Source: Leptolinea tardivitalis
GTDB lineage: Bacteria; Chloroflexota; Anaerolineae; Anaerolineales; Anaerolineaceae
Direction of reading: 5' to 3'
DNA: 64,000 nucleotides
Assembly: GCF_001050275.1 (NCBI RefSeq)
Contig: NZ_BBYA01000008.1
Span: 1-64,000 of the forward strand
In this document: piece after piece, positions 16,551-25,899 of the stretch
Layout of the letters: every line of letters begins with the position of its first letter
How positions within the stretch are numbered: position 1 is the stretch's first letter
Notes under the pieces: model-generated
Told to the model about the DNA's origin: nothing
The model's input: only the letters and a program-made list of their open reading frames with translations
Databases searched by the model: none
Position numbers and translations under genes: made by a program

Positions 16551-16933
16551 TCTGTATCCATTCCCACGGCGGTCACGGCGGCTGCGGCGGTTTGTCTTGT
16601 GTGTGTGATACTGACAGCCCAGGTGGTGAGGCCGAGCATGTCAGCCAGATGGGCGGCATTCCCATGCAGGACAACGCGGGGAGCTCCTTTACTATCTGCA
16701 ACTGTCTCGATATCTTGCCAGCTTATTTCACCAATTCCGCAACCCAAAGCTTTAGAGACAGCTTCTTTCACACAAAAAATACCTGCCAGAGAAGCAAACG
16801 ACCCGTCCGCGCTTTCCAATTCGGCTGGAAGGTAGACACGGCGCATAAATCGATCACGAATCTTGGGATCGATTTCCTCCAACCGCGAAATATCCAACAT
16901 GTCTATTCCGGTTCGCAAAATCAACCGGGGCAT
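16547..16933 (-). CDS. acpS: Holo-[acyl-carrier-protein] synthase
   Basis: Transfers the phosphopantetheine arm from CoA to acyl carrier protein. At 128 residues it has the family length. Signatures: GIDMLDISRLEE near residue 9 (Mg-binding Asp), AGIFCVKEAVSKALG (Glu and Lys of the FCVKEAVSKAL motif) and VSITHTRQTAAAAV at the C-terminus. GGAG is 7 nt upstream of ATG 16933, which is 3 nt from the end of the M16 gene. acpS next to peptidase genes has no obvious logic and may reflect simple operon packing. Confidence 0.94.
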   Translation of the reverse strand: MPRLILRTGIDMLDISRLEEIDPKIRDRFMRRVYLPAELESADGSFASLAGIFCVKEAVSKALGCGIGEISWQDIETVADSKGAPRVVLHGNAAHLADMLGLTTWAVSITHTRQTAAAAVTAVGMDTE

Positions 16934-16936
16934 GGT

Positions 16937-18229
16937 TCATTTCTCCGGTCCGGCACTAATAACCGCCACTTTATCCGGGTGGATATACTGCCGGGCAGTT
17001 TCAAGAATCAATTCTGGTGTAACCGAATTGACAATATCTGCATAACGGCGGTAGTAATCCAATCCAAGCTGAAATCGTTCAATATTCAAAAGTGCACCGG
17101 CTACACCGCCATTGGATTCCAATGACAGAGGAAGACGACCTGTGAAATTTGCCTGGCTATCAGCCAGTTCTTCCGCCGTCACCAGTTCGCTGGTGAAACG
17201 TTTTAACTCCTGGATGACCAGGTCAACAGTTCGTTTGAGGTTGGCCGGGTTAACGCCGGCAGATACTTCCCACGATCCGGCTTCGATCCAGGAATTCAAA
17301 CTGGCACTGGCATGGTAAGCCAGGCCGGATTTTTCACGAACAACATCTCCAATGCGTCCCATCATTCCAAATTGTCCGAGGATGCTATTACCCAGGGAAG
17401 CTGCCATATATTCTGGTACATTCCGTTTGGGGCCGAGAGTACCGATGATGATATCTGTCTGGCTTTTTCCCGGAATGGTGATGTGACGGGTCACTTTCTT
17501 GGTCAATGGCATCACAGTTGGGAATAATTTCAATGGAAGTGTATTCTCTACACTCCAGGAATCAAACACCCGGCACACCATATCAAAGCAGGCTTTCGGA
17601 TCAATGGCTCCCACTACCACCAGCACCATACCGACCGGATGATACGCAGTTTTTTGGAAGGTACGGATATCTTCTGGGGTGATTTGAGAGATTGTTTCAA
17701 CATAGCCATCTTCAGGCAGTCCATAGGGATGGTTGGCAAACAGGGTTTCATCAAAGGTCAGAGAAGCCATTTCTTCCGTGTCCTGAGACCGAATGGCCAA
17801 TCCAGTTAAAAGCTGGGTACGCAGGCGTTCAATCTGGTCATCGGGGAAAACCGGTGTGCGCAGGGAATCAGAGAGAATTTCCAGTAGAAGCGGCAAATCT
17901 TCTGACAGGCAGCGTCCGCCAAAGCTGGTATGGTGCACACTGGAGCTGAACCCCAGACTGGCACCCACACTTTCGAGGGCATCGTACGTCTGTTGAAAAT
18001 CGCGTCGTGTAGAACCGCGCATCAATGACATGGATGTGAAATGTGCCAGCCCCAGTTTTTCCCGGGGATCATACATGCTGCCGCATTGAATGTACCCGTT
18101 TATAACAACCGACTGACTGTTGAAATTTGGCCTGGTAAGCAACACCAAACCATTACGAAGTTCGAATCTTGATATATCGTCAGGTCCGGGCAGGCTATTG
18201 AGATGAGATGTGATGTTTGGCGGGGTCAT
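16937..18229 (-). CDS. M16 peptidase-like protein lacking the zinc motif
   Basis: Protein of 430 residues with the two-lobed M16 (pitrilysin/processing-peptidase) fold, but the zinc site is missing: where HXXEH is expected it reads LGLAHFTSMSLMRGS, with the Glu and second His replaced. This is the usual state of the non-catalytic partner in M16B heterodimers. The R/Y pair of the C-terminal lobe may be retained (VVREKSGLAYHASASLNSW). It is coupled by a 4-nt overlap to the catalytic M16 gene upstream. Together they probably form a heterodimeric peptidase degrading peptides, possibly in the cytoplasm because neither has a signal peptide. Confidence 0.88.
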   Translation of the reverse strand: MTPPNITSHLNSLPGPDDISRFELRNGLVLLTRPNFNSQSVVINGYIQCGSMYDPREKLGLAHFTSMSLMRGSTRRDFQQTYDALESVGASLGFSSSVHHTSFGGRCLSEDLPLLLEILSDSLRTPVFPDDQIERLRTQLLTGLAIRSQDTEEMASLTFDETLFANHPYGLPEDGYVETISQITPEDIRTFQKTAYHPVGMVLVVVGAIDPKACFDMVCRVFDSWSVENTLPLKLFPTVMPLTKKVTRHITIPGKSQTDIIIGTLGPKRNVPEYMAASLGNSILGQFGMMGRIGDVVREKSGLAYHASASLNSWIEAGSWEVSAGVNPANLKRTVDLVIQELKRFTSELVTAEELADSQANFTGRLPLSLESNGGVAGALLNIERFQLGLDYYRRYADIVNSVTPELILETARQYIHPDKVAVISAGPEK

Positions 18230-19521
18230 AATTGATCTCCCGGTTTGTCTTCTGCGTGGTAAAAACCGACCACCCGGTTAATTGGTTTCAGGTATTTTCG
18301 GGCACAATTCTGCAAGGCTTCAGGGGTGACCTGCTCAAGCCGGGTAACGTATTTCTCAAACCAGGCGTAATTCGCGAACATTTCGGAATAACCCAGCCAG
18401 AAAGCCTGGTTGGTGATGTTTTCACTGCCATAGGCAAACAGTGCCCGCGCCTGTTTTACCGCCCTGGCGATCTCTGCTTCCGAGACTTTTTCAGCCAGAA
18501 GGCGGTCGATTTCGTCATCAATCACTGATAAGGCTTTTTCAAACGGACGATCATTGCGTAAAGTCAGCATGATCTCATATAAGAACGGATCGATCGTAGC
18601 CTGCAAGCCGCCGGATATGGCAACAGCCAGTTCTTTATCAATCACAGCCTGGTACAGACGGGATGTTTTGTTGGATATTCCGCCGCCGCCGAACATATTT
18701 AACCCCGATGGGCCAGTCAACAGACTATCCAGCACTGTAAAAGTAAAGAAATCAGGATCTGCAGCGCCCGGTGCACGGTAGGCCAATTGCACATATTCTG
18801 TTTCTCCGGGACCGGAGACATCTACATGTTTTTCATGTGTTGCTGGAGGTTCAGGCGTAATATTCTTGGGTTGTGTGTCTCTCGCCGGGATGGAGCCATA
18901 GATTTCCTGGATGAGAGCAAACATTTCACGGGTATCAAAATCACCAGCCATGGCAAGAACGGCATTACCTGGGCTGTAGTTCGCCTGATAATGCGCATAG
19001 AGGTCGTCTCGTTGGATGGTATTCAGATCAGCCATATTACCAATGATCTCTGTGTGGTACGGATGGGTCTCAAACGCAGCGGCCTGGACAGCTTCGCTGA
19101 GCCGGAAAATGGGTTCGTTTTCGCTGCCTTCACGTTCTGAAATGATGACCGTGCGCTCTGATTCAACCTCTTCTGGATCATACAGGCTGTTAACCATCCG
19201 ATCCGCTTCGAGTTTCAACGCCAGTTCAATTTTGCTGGCAGGCAGGGTCTCGAAAAAAGTGGTCCAATCGAGATAGGTAAAGGCGTTCCAGTATCCACCA
19301 TCGCGTGAAATGGCTTTATCGAGAATACTGGCCGGGAACATGGGGGTTCCCTTGAACTGCATATGCTCCACCCAGTGGCTGATACCGGTCAATCCGGGGG
19401 TTTCGTTACGGGAACCAACCCGATACCATACCCAGTGGCTGATAATGGGTGCGGTATGAATTTCTTTTAACCGCACCTGTAATCCGTTGGACAATGTAGA
19501 TTCGAAGATGGAATTGTTCAT
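18226..19521 (-). CDS. M16 zinc peptidase, catalytic subunit
   Basis: Protein of 431 residues. Intact inverted zincin motif GISHWVEHMQFKGT (HXXEH, near residue 46) with the downstream Glu in ESERTVIISEREGSENEP. The C-terminal lobe is the usual inactive half. No signal peptide. The partner gene starts inside its stop (ATGA). The start ATG 19521 has no ribosome site; a TATATT box lies about 15 nt upstream on the minus strand, so the transcript may be almost leaderless. Gene order M16 (active)-M16 (inactive)-acpS. Confidence 0.92.
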   Translation of the reverse strand: MNNSIFESTLSNGLQVRLKEIHTAPIISHWVWYRVGSRNETPGLTGISHWVEHMQFKGTPMFPASILDKAISRDGGYWNAFTYLDWTTFFETLPASKIELALKLEADRMVNSLYDPEEVESERTVIISEREGSENEPIFRLSEAVQAAAFETHPYHTEIIGNMADLNTIQRDDLYAHYQANYSPGNAVLAMAGDFDTREMFALIQEIYGSIPARDTQPKNITPEPPATHEKHVDVSGPGETEYVQLAYRAPGAADPDFFTFTVLDSLLTGPSGLNMFGGGGISNKTSRLYQAVIDKELAVAISGGLQATIDPFLYEIMLTLRNDRPFEKALSVIDDEIDRLLAEKVSEAEIARAVKQARALFAYGSENITNQAFWLGYSEMFANYAWFEKYVTRLEQVTPEALQNCARKYLKPINRVVGFYHAEDKPGDQL

Positions 19522-19697
19522 AAGGTGTTGTTTAATATAGCATAGTCACCGCTAAAATGGTATCTGGCGCAGAAGGCGTTGTGGATGACCGGCAAACACA
19601 ACCATGCGGACATCATTCATTTTACAATGAACCCGAAAAAACGATTTTTTACCATCAAGCGGGTGTTTCAATTGAATGGAATGAACGAATAAGTAGA

Positions 19698-21122
19698 CTA
19701 TTCTTCTTCCAGAGTCTGTAAATAGCGGTGAATAGCGCGTGCTGCCTTTCGGCCTGCACCCATAGCCAGGATGACTGTGGCAGCACCGGTGACTACATCA
19801 CCACCGGCCCAAACCCGCGCTTTGGATGTCTTCCCCGTGGCTTCTTCGGCTTCTATGTTGCCTTTTCGCCCGATCGCCAAACCCGGTGTCGTGGACGGGA
19901 TCAATGGATTGGGACTGTTTCCGATGGCGTAAATGATGGCATCGACAGGCATCACAAATTCAGAACCCGGAATGGCTACTGGAGACCGTCGTCCGGAAGC
20001 ATCTGGTTCGCCGAGTTCCATTTTCTGGCACGATAGACCGGTTACCCAGGAATTCTCATTTCCGAGACAGGCGAGCGGAAGTGTCAGGAAGTCAAAGATC
20101 ACGCCTTCCTCCTCCGCATTTTCCACTTCTTCCAGACGGGCAGGCAGCTCCTGGCGTGAACGTCGATACACGATATGCGCTTCCGCTCCCAGCCGCAGGG
20201 CTGTCCGGGCACAATCCATGGCTACATTTCCGCCTCCGATGACCGCAACACGATGGTGTTGTTTGATGGGAGTCTGGACGGAGGGGAAAGTGTATCCTTT
20301 CATCAGGTTCATACGAGTGAGGTATTCGTTGGCGGAATAAACTCCGTTCAAGTTATTGCCGGGAATTTCCATAAACCAGGGCAATCCGGCTCCGCTGCCC
20401 ACAAAGATGGCATCATACTCTTCCAGCAGGCTGTCAACTGTACGTGTTTTGCCAACCACATAGCTGGTGACCATTTCTACACCCAGCGAGGTCAGATAAT
20501 CTACTTCGCGGCGGACGATTCTTTTCGGCAGCCGAAATTCGGGTATGCCATAGACCAGCACTCCGCCTACTTTATGAAGAGCTTCATACACAGTCACCTG
20601 GTGGCCAAGTTGAATCAGGTCTCCGGCTACAGTCAAACCAGCCGGTCCGCCGCCAATCACAGCCACCTTTCGGCCGGTCGGTCGGGGCTTTTTTATCGAA
20701 CCTGTATTTATTCCCTGACTGGCTTCCCAGTCGGCCAGGAAGCGTTCAAGACGGCCAATGGCAATCTGACCGCCGCGTTTGGCAAAAACGCAGCCGCCTT
20801 CGCATTGTTCCTCCTGCGGACATACACGGCCGGTCACGGCTGGAAGACAATTTTTCTGGCGGATAATGCGAATACCTTCTGCAAAATCACCGGCTTTTAT
20901 GCAGCGAATAAAATCGGGGATATTGACTTCAACAGGACAGTTGCCCACACAGCCGGGTTTCTTGCAATCCAGACAGCGGCTGGCTTCGGCCATGGCTTCT
21001 TCTGGTGTGTAGCCGAAGGCCACCTCATCAAAATTCTGACGGCGTACTTCGGGCTTCTGTTTGGACATTTCAACCCGCTGAAGATTCATCTTTTTCGGTG
21101 CCGGGGAGGTAGAGTTTTCCAC
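19698..21122 (-). CDS. nfnB: NfnB-type / glutamate-synthase small-subunit-like FAD/NADPH protein
   Basis: Protein of 474 residues. N-terminal bis-[4Fe-4S] region with CLDCKKPGCVGNCPVEV and CPQEEQCEGGC, then a FAD-binding fold (VAVIGGGPAGLTVAGDL) and an NAD(P)-binding fold (VAVIGGGNVAMDCARTAL), ending with the FAD-contact GDVVTGAATVILAMGAG. This is the shared architecture of the glutamate synthase small subunit and NfnB, the large subunit of NADH-dependent ferredoxin:NADP+ oxidoreductase. Because nfnA precedes it by 3 nt and no glutamate synthase large subunit is present, NfnB is the better call. In Nfn the distal [4Fe-4S] clusters pass low-potential electrons to ferredoxin and the FAD bifurcates. 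Last gene of the nuoEFG-nfnAB operon. Confidence 0.9.
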   Translation of the reverse strand: MENSTSPAPKKMNLQRVEMSKQKPEVRRQNFDEVAFGYTPEEAMAEASRCLDCKKPGCVGNCPVEVNIPDFIRCIKAGDFAEGIRIIRQKNCLPAVTGRVCPQEEQCEGGCVFAKRGGQIAIGRLERFLADWEASQGINTGSIKKPRPTGRKVAVIGGGPAGLTVAGDLIQLGHQVTVYEALHKVGGVLVYGIPEFRLPKRIVRREVDYLTSLGVEMVTSYVVGKTRTVDSLLEEYDAIFVGSGAGLPWFMEIPGNNLNGVYSANEYLTRMNLMKGYTFPSVQTPIKQHHRVAVIGGGNVAMDCARTALRLGAEAHIVYRRSRQELPARLEEVENAEEEGVIFDFLTLPLACLGNENSWVTGLSCQKMELGEPDASGRRSPVAIPGSEFVMPVDAIIYAIGNSPNPLIPSTTPGLAIGRKGNIEAEEATGKTSKARVWAGGDVVTGAATVILAMGAGRKAARAIHRYLQTLEEE

Positions 21123-21125
21123 AGG

Positions 21126-21959
21126 TTATCTCTCCTTTTCCGGTGCGCTCGTGCGAAGCGTTACCGTTTCTTCGCGCAGATAAGCCTGTCGACGGCTGGA
21201 CAATTCATCCCAGTTTACTTCATGGCCGTCAAAATGCGGTCCGTCAACACAGGCAAATTTGTTGCTGCCATTGACGGTCACACGGCATACACCGCACATA
21301 CCGGTACCATCGATCATCAAGGTATTCAGACTGACGATCGTCTTGATCCCCAGGGGGCGGGTTTCTTCACAGCCGCGCATCATCACATAATTGCAACCGT
21401 TAATAATTACCCGGTCAACTCCGCCTTTTATGGATGGGATGATGGAACCCAGGTTGTTTATATGCCCGCGACGTCCAAGCGAACCATCACGGGTGATAAA
21501 GATCATTTCATCTGACGTTTTTCGTAGTTTTTCCTGCCAGTAGAAAAGGAAGGAGCTGCGGGCTTCCACCACACAGATAACCCGATTGTTCATTTCTTTT
21601 AATGCCCGGGCGATCGGGTAGATGCTGGCTATGCCATAACATCCACCGACGCAAATGACAGTACCAAAGTTGCCCAGCTCCATTGGATTGCCCAGAGGAC
21701 CGGCTGCCGTGGGAATAGAGTCACCGGCTTTAAGGAGGGCAAGTTTGCCGGTTGTGGCACCAACCTGCATGAATACGACGGTGATGTCACCCTTCTCGGC
21801 ATCCCAATCAGAGATGGTCAATGGGATGCGCTCGCCGTCTTCTTCGGCCTGCAGGATGACAAACTGACCGGGTTTTGCAGATCTGGCGACATCCGGAGCC
21901 TGCAGCCGCAGGTTGTGGATATTGGGGGCCACCATGGTGCGTTCCAGAACGGGGATCAT
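21126..21959 (-). CDS. nfnA: NfnA-type ferredoxin:NADP reductase subunit
   Basis: Protein of 277 residues. FAD domain (RIPLTISDWDAEKGDITVV), NAD domain starting VGGCYGIASIYPIARAL and a C-terminal [2Fe-2S] motif: LMIDGTGMCGVCRVTV ... FACVDGPHFDG, that is Asp-x4-Cys-x2-Cys-x11-Cys. The Asp ligand is a known peculiarity of NfnA. It is closely related to sulfide dehydrogenase and dihydroorotate dehydrogenase electron-transfer subunits; the adjacent nfnB makes Nfn the best reading. The start overlaps the nuoG stop by 4 nt (ATGA), linking it translationally to the NuoEFG-like trimer. Confidence 0.9.
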   Translation of the reverse strand: MIPVLERTMVAPNIHNLRLQAPDVARSAKPGQFVILQAEEDGERIPLTISDWDAEKGDITVVFMQVGATTGKLALLKAGDSIPTAAGPLGNPMELGNFGTVICVGGCYGIASIYPIARALKEMNNRVICVVEARSSFLFYWQEKLRKTSDEMIFITRDGSLGRRGHINNLGSIIPSIKGGVDRVIINGCNYVMMRGCEETRPLGIKTIVSLNTLMIDGTGMCGVCRVTVNGSNKFACVDGPHFDGHEVNWDELSSRRQAYLREETVTLRTSAPEKER

Positions 21960-24037
21960 TGTCCACCTGCCTTTGCACGAAGAGTATCAAGCAGGGCACG
22001 CAAACCAGCCACTTTTGAAGAAAGCGGTTTCCCCATAAAAATGGGATCATTTTTAGAACCCTGGCCGGTGAACACCAGACAAGGGCTTTTTGCTTCCATC
22101 CACCTGTTATTCTTGCTGTTGGCAGACATTTCCTGACGGATATCCTCAATAGTGTTGAAGTCAAACCCCGATGCGCCCATTCCTTTAGCAATGGCGGTGA
22201 TAATTTGCCAGTCAGGTAACGCCATGCCGGGTGGTTCCACAGCTTTGTGAATAGGTCTATGCCGCAGCTCGGCATTGGTAAAGGTGCCTTCGCGTTCTGT
22301 GAACACAGCTGATGGCAGGCCGATATTTATCCCATCTTTTTCGGATGCAAATGCATTCTGATAAATCGTAAAGCCGGCATCCATTCCAGGTGTATCTCCG
22401 ATGCAGTACAGAACATCCGGCTGTGTTAGCGTCTCTGTTTCTGAAATAAAGGCGGCTGACTGTATAGCACCGAAAAGATTGCCCTGCAGCGGCAGGCATA
22501 TCACACCAGCTTTTGTTTTTTGAGCCAGGTTGGATATAAGGTCAACAAGCCGGGGATTTTCCATGCCATCAGCCCCGACGATGATCATGGGGTGTTGACT
22601 GTTACTTAAGGCCTCAACTACCTGATGAATTGGACCGATCCCTTTTTCTTTTTTATTGAGTGTTTCCAATAAGTCAGACGTCACACCCTCAAAACCTTCT
22701 TCTGAGGCATTCACAAATACATCCACAAATTGCTCAAGCGAACGATGAGATGTATTAATCGAAATCAGGAAGGTGCCATTTTTCTTGAGCATCTTAAATT
22801 CGTATTCCAACCAGGACAGCGAATAGCGGGTATCCAGTCCTACTCCAATGACACAATCTGCCTGACGCAGGCTTTCAAAAGTGCCAGCCTGGTTTATCAG
22901 GTGCCTCAGGCTGGATATGTACTTCACCTCATCCGGCATATTACTGGAGACATGCAACACCTCACGGGCAAATTTACCCGCCACATACAGGTCTTCGTCT
23001 GGCAGACTGGTGGAAACCTGTACTACAACCCTGTCTGATGCACAGGCGGACAGCCTGCCTGCCGCCTGTGCTATTATCTCCTCCCAGGAGGATTCAAATC
23101 TATGGTTGTCAATCCACTGCCAGGGTTTTTGCATCCGGGTAACATGGTTAACAACCTCTGAAACACCGAAACGTCCGTGAACACATAAATTACCGGCATT
23201 TATCGCAGGGTCTTCACCGGGCAAGCTGCCGATGACCATACCCTTGCGTACCTGCAATCGGATGGAACATCCGGCTGCGCAATACGGGCAGGTTGTCTCA
23301 ATTTCATTGTCAGCCACGCCTTCCCACTTGCGGGCTTTTTCTGTGAGTGTTCCGGTAGGACAACGGTCAACGCAGGCACCGCAGAAACTGCATCCGGCAT
23401 CCACATGATTTCTGCCGAAGGCTGTTCCGACGCCGGCATGAGGTCCGCGTTCCACAAAGGTCAGGGTGCTGAGAAAATGTAATTTGTCACATACCTGTAC
23501 GCACCGTCCGCAAAGAACACACAGGTTGTAATCACGATCATAGAATGGATCAAATTTTTCCACCGGATAGGATCGGTATTTCACCGGCAGATGAATATCT
23601 TCTACGCCCAACCGTTTGGCCAGAACCTGCAATTCACATTGCTGATTCTTGGGGCAAGAGCTGCAACCTGTCGTAACGCCGCCTTTGCGAATGGTGATCA
23701 TGCATTCGGTGCAATTTCCATTTTCCGGGCAAACCAGGCAGCTTAACGGATGTTCGCTCAATAACAGGTTGAATGTCTCCAACCGCAATGATTGCAGTGC
23801 CGGTGTTTCTGTGCGAATGACCATCCCCTCTTCTACTGGAGTGGTGCAGGCGGTGGGAAAACCGCGCATGCCGTCAACTTCGACCACACACATACGGCAG
23901 CCGCCGAAAGGAGGAAGGTCTTTATATGCGCACAGGGTGGGAATATCCACACCGTTTTCCTGGGCTGCTTTTAAAATGGTTTGTCCATGTTTGGCCAGGC
24001 AGGGAGTTCCGTTGAGGGTGATGTGTAAAGGGGTCAT
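21956..24037 (-). CDS. NuoG/formate-dehydrogenase-alpha-like Fe-S protein without Mo ligand
   Basis: Protein of 693 residues. Order of clusters: [2Fe-2S] (C36, C47, C50, C64), His-Cys [4Fe-4S] (H96, C100, C103, C109), an extra CSSCPKNQQC, two ferredoxin-type [4Fe-4S] (C173/176/179/183 and C216/219/222/226) and the [4Fe-4S] of the molybdopterin family (C250, C253, C257, C285). The molybdopterin-like region continues to the end (AVFTEREGTFTNAELRHRP near 620), but the MopDN-binding C-terminal domain is missing. In formate dehydrogenases the Mo ligand (Cys/Sec) should lie around residues 375-385; no Cys occurs from 333 to 394. No H-cluster motifs exist either. Probably an electron-conducting scaffold, like NuoG. 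Coupled by 4-nt overlaps to nuoF-like and nfnA. Confidence 0.85.
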   Translation of the reverse strand: MTPLHITLNGTPCLAKHGQTILKAAQENGVDIPTLCAYKDLPPFGGCRMCVVEVDGMRGFPTACTTPVEEGMVIRTETPALQSLRLETFNLLLSEHPLSCLVCPENGNCTECMITIRKGGVTTGCSSCPKNQQCELQVLAKRLGVEDIHLPVKYRSYPVEKFDPFYDRDYNLCVLCGRCVQVCDKLHFLSTLTFVERGPHAGVGTAFGRNHVDAGCSFCGACVDRCPTGTLTEKARKWEGVADNEIETTCPYCAAGCSIRLQVRKGMVIGSLPGEDPAINAGNLCVHGRFGVSEVVNHVTRMQKPWQWIDNHRFESSWEEIIAQAAGRLSACASDRVVVQVSTSLPDEDLYVAGKFAREVLHVSSNMPDEVKYISSLRHLINQAGTFESLRQADCVIGVGLDTRYSLSWLEYEFKMLKKNGTFLISINTSHRSLEQFVDVFVNASEEGFEGVTSDLLETLNKKEKGIGPIHQVVEALSNSQHPMIIVGADGMENPRLVDLISNLAQKTKAGVICLPLQGNLFGAIQSAAFISETETLTQPDVLYCIGDTPGMDAGFTIYQNAFASEKDGINIGLPSAVFTEREGTFTNAELRHRPIHKAVEPPGMALPDWQIITAIAKGMGASGFDFNTIEDIRQEMSANSKNNRWMEAKSPCLVFTGQGSKNDPIFMGKPLSSKVAGLRALLDTLRAKAGGQ

Positions 24038-25899
24038 TGGATCGGTTTCCCTTCAATGGCATCAAAGCGGCAGGTTTCATAGCAAGCCCGGCAGCGGATA
24101 CACTTTGAGCTGTCTATCGAGTGTGGTTCGTGTAATTTCCCTTCGATGGCATCCACAGGGCAAACCCGCACACAGGCTCTGCAACCGGTGCAGGCATCCT
24201 GTGAAATTTCATACTGGTAAAGATCTCTACACACTCCAGCCGGGCAATACCCTTGCTGGATATGTTGTTCATATTCATCCCGGAAGGAGCGCAGAGATGT
24301 TACCACAGGGTTTGGCGCTGACTGTCCAAGTCCACATAGTGATCCCTGTGAGATTGTTTTTGCCAGGTGTTCCAATGTATCCAGATCGTCTTGCTGTCCT
24401 TCACCTTTGGTGATTCGTTCCAGAATTTCGACGAGATGACGGGTACCGATTCGGCAGGGGACGCACTTCCCGCAGGATTCTTTCTGAATGAATTCCAGGA
24501 AATAATGGGCCAAATCAACCACACAGGTGTCACGGTCCATCACGATCAGTCCGCCGGATCCCATAATTGAACCGGCTTTTTTCAGGTTCTCGTAGTCAAC
24601 CGGCAAATCAAGGTATTCTGCCGATAGACATCCGCCCGATGGTCCGCCGGTCTGCACGGCCTTGAATGGTTTTTCTGTTCCACCGCCAATATCAAAGATG
24701 ATCTGACGAAGGGTCATACCAAGAGGGATTTCAATCAAACCTGTTCGGCGCACTTTTCCAACCAGGGAAAAAGTCTTTGTTCCGGTGCTGTTGGGTGTGC
24801 CATATTGGTGATACCAGTCTGCTCCCTGCCGGAGAATATGCGGAAGAGTGCTGATGGTTTCAACATTGTTGTTGACAGTGGGTTTGCCGTAGAGACCGCT
24901 GATGGCCGGGAAGGGTGGACGAGAGCGCGGCATTCCACGCCTGCCTTCGATGGAGGCAAACAGGGCAGTCTCTTCGCCGCAGACAAAGGCTCCGGCGCCT
25001 TCTTTGATCTTGATTTCAAAATTGAAGTTGGAACCAAGAATATGACTGCCCAGAAGTCCACTTTCACGCATCTGCTCAAGTGCCGTTCGCAGACGGGAAA
25101 TAGCCAGCGGGTATTCAGCCCGAGTATATATGACACCGTGAGAGGCACCGATAGCATAACCTGCGATCAGCAACCCTTCCAGAAGGGAATGAGGATCGCC
25201 TTCAATGAGGGATCGATTCATAAACGCACCCGGATCGCCTTCATCTGCATTGCAGACCAGGTATTTGTCTTCTCCGGGGGCGGCACGGCATAATTCCCAT
25301 TTCCTGGCTGTGGGGAAGCCGCTTCCACCGCGTCCGCGCAGGCCAGAGAGACGGACTTGCTCGATCACTTCTTCCGGCCGCATGTTCAGTGCATTTTGCA
25401 AACCCTGATATCCATCATGCGCCAGGTAATGATCAAGGTCTTCAGGATCTATCAGTCCACAATTTCGGAGAATAATGCGGACCTGTGGTTTTAACATTGG
25501 CTGGTCAAAGAAAGAGGGCAGTCCGCCCGTCTGACGGTTCTCAACAGGCTCCAGGACGCCTACAGCATCTTCAAGGGGCGGCGTTCCTGATTTTAATGCA
25601 TCCACTACGAGTTTTTTGGCTTTTGCCGGGGTCATATGGGCATAACTTACTCGCGCCCAGCCAGGCATGGCAACATCCATGATCGGCTCCAGATAACAGG
25701 GACCAATACACCCGACATTTATCAGATGCGCAGACAGAAAATTCTCGTCCAGCGCTTCTTCTACAGCTTTTCGCACCTCAGCAGCTCCGGCTGCCTGACC
25801 ACAGGATGCCATCCCGAAATAGATGACCGGCTGTGAATTATTAATAAGGTGATCCCAATTTTCAATGGCCGATTTCCGACGGAACGCTAAATCAGGCAT
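24034..25899 (-). CDS. NuoF/HydB-like NADH-binding flavoprotein
   Basis: Protein of 621 residues. N-terminal thioredoxin-like [2Fe-2S] domain (about 20-95, MASCGQAAGA and VGCIGPCYLEP), the FMN/NADH domain (GRGGSGFPTARKWELCR; GAGAFVCGEETALFASIEGRRG; the NuoF [4Fe-4S] motif ESCGKCVPCRIG with a later Cys in SLCGLGQ), then an appended bis-[4Fe-4S] ferredoxin domain (CTGCRACVRVCPVDAI and CIRCRACYETCRFDAI). This long form is typical of HydB in electron-bifurcating hydrogenases and of NAD-dependent formate dehydrogenases, not of respiratory complex I (about 450 residues). It should take electrons from or give them to NAD. The next gene starts inside its stop. Confidence 0.93.
   Translation of the reverse strand: MPDLAFRRKSAIENWDHLINNSQPVIYFGMASCGQAAGAAEVRKAVEEALDENFLSAHLINVGCIGPCYLEPIMDVAMPGWARVSYAHMTPAKAKKLVVDALKSGTPPLEDAVGVLEPVENRQTGGLPSFFDQPMLKPQVRIILRNCGLIDPEDLDHYLAHDGYQGLQNALNMRPEEVIEQVRLSGLRGRGGSGFPTARKWELCRAAPGEDKYLVCNADEGDPGAFMNRSLIEGDPHSLLEGLLIAGYAIGASHGVIYTRAEYPLAISRLRTALEQMRESGLLGSHILGSNFNFEIKIKEGAGAFVCGEETALFASIEGRRGMPRSRPPFPAISGLYGKPTVNNNVETISTLPHILRQGADWYHQYGTPNSTGTKTFSLVGKVRRTGLIEIPLGMTLRQIIFDIGGGTEKPFKAVQTGGPSGGCLSAEYLDLPVDYENLKKAGSIMGSGGLIVMDRDTCVVDLAHYFLEFIQKESCGKCVPCRIGTRHLVEILERITKGEGQQDDLDTLEHLAKTISQGSLCGLGQSAPNPVVTSLRSFRDEYEQHIQQGYCPAGVCRDLYQYEISQDACTGCRACVRVCPVDAIEGKLHEPHSIDSSKCIRCRACYETCRFDAIEGKPIQ

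Noticed and set aside
19698-21122. Glutamate synthase small subunit
   Set aside because: No large subunit gene; the neighbour is NfnA and the operon is redox related.
20175-21515. Long open frame of 446 codons on the plus strand
   Set aside because: It lies antisense to nfnB and nfnA, both strong family matches; the predicted protein is Cys/His/Ser/Gly-rich without any family pattern.
21956-24037. Reading the G subunit as a catalytic formate dehydrogenase or [FeFe] hydrogenase
   Set aside because: No Mo/W ligand Cys or Sec in the expected place, no MopDN domain, no H-cluster motifs.
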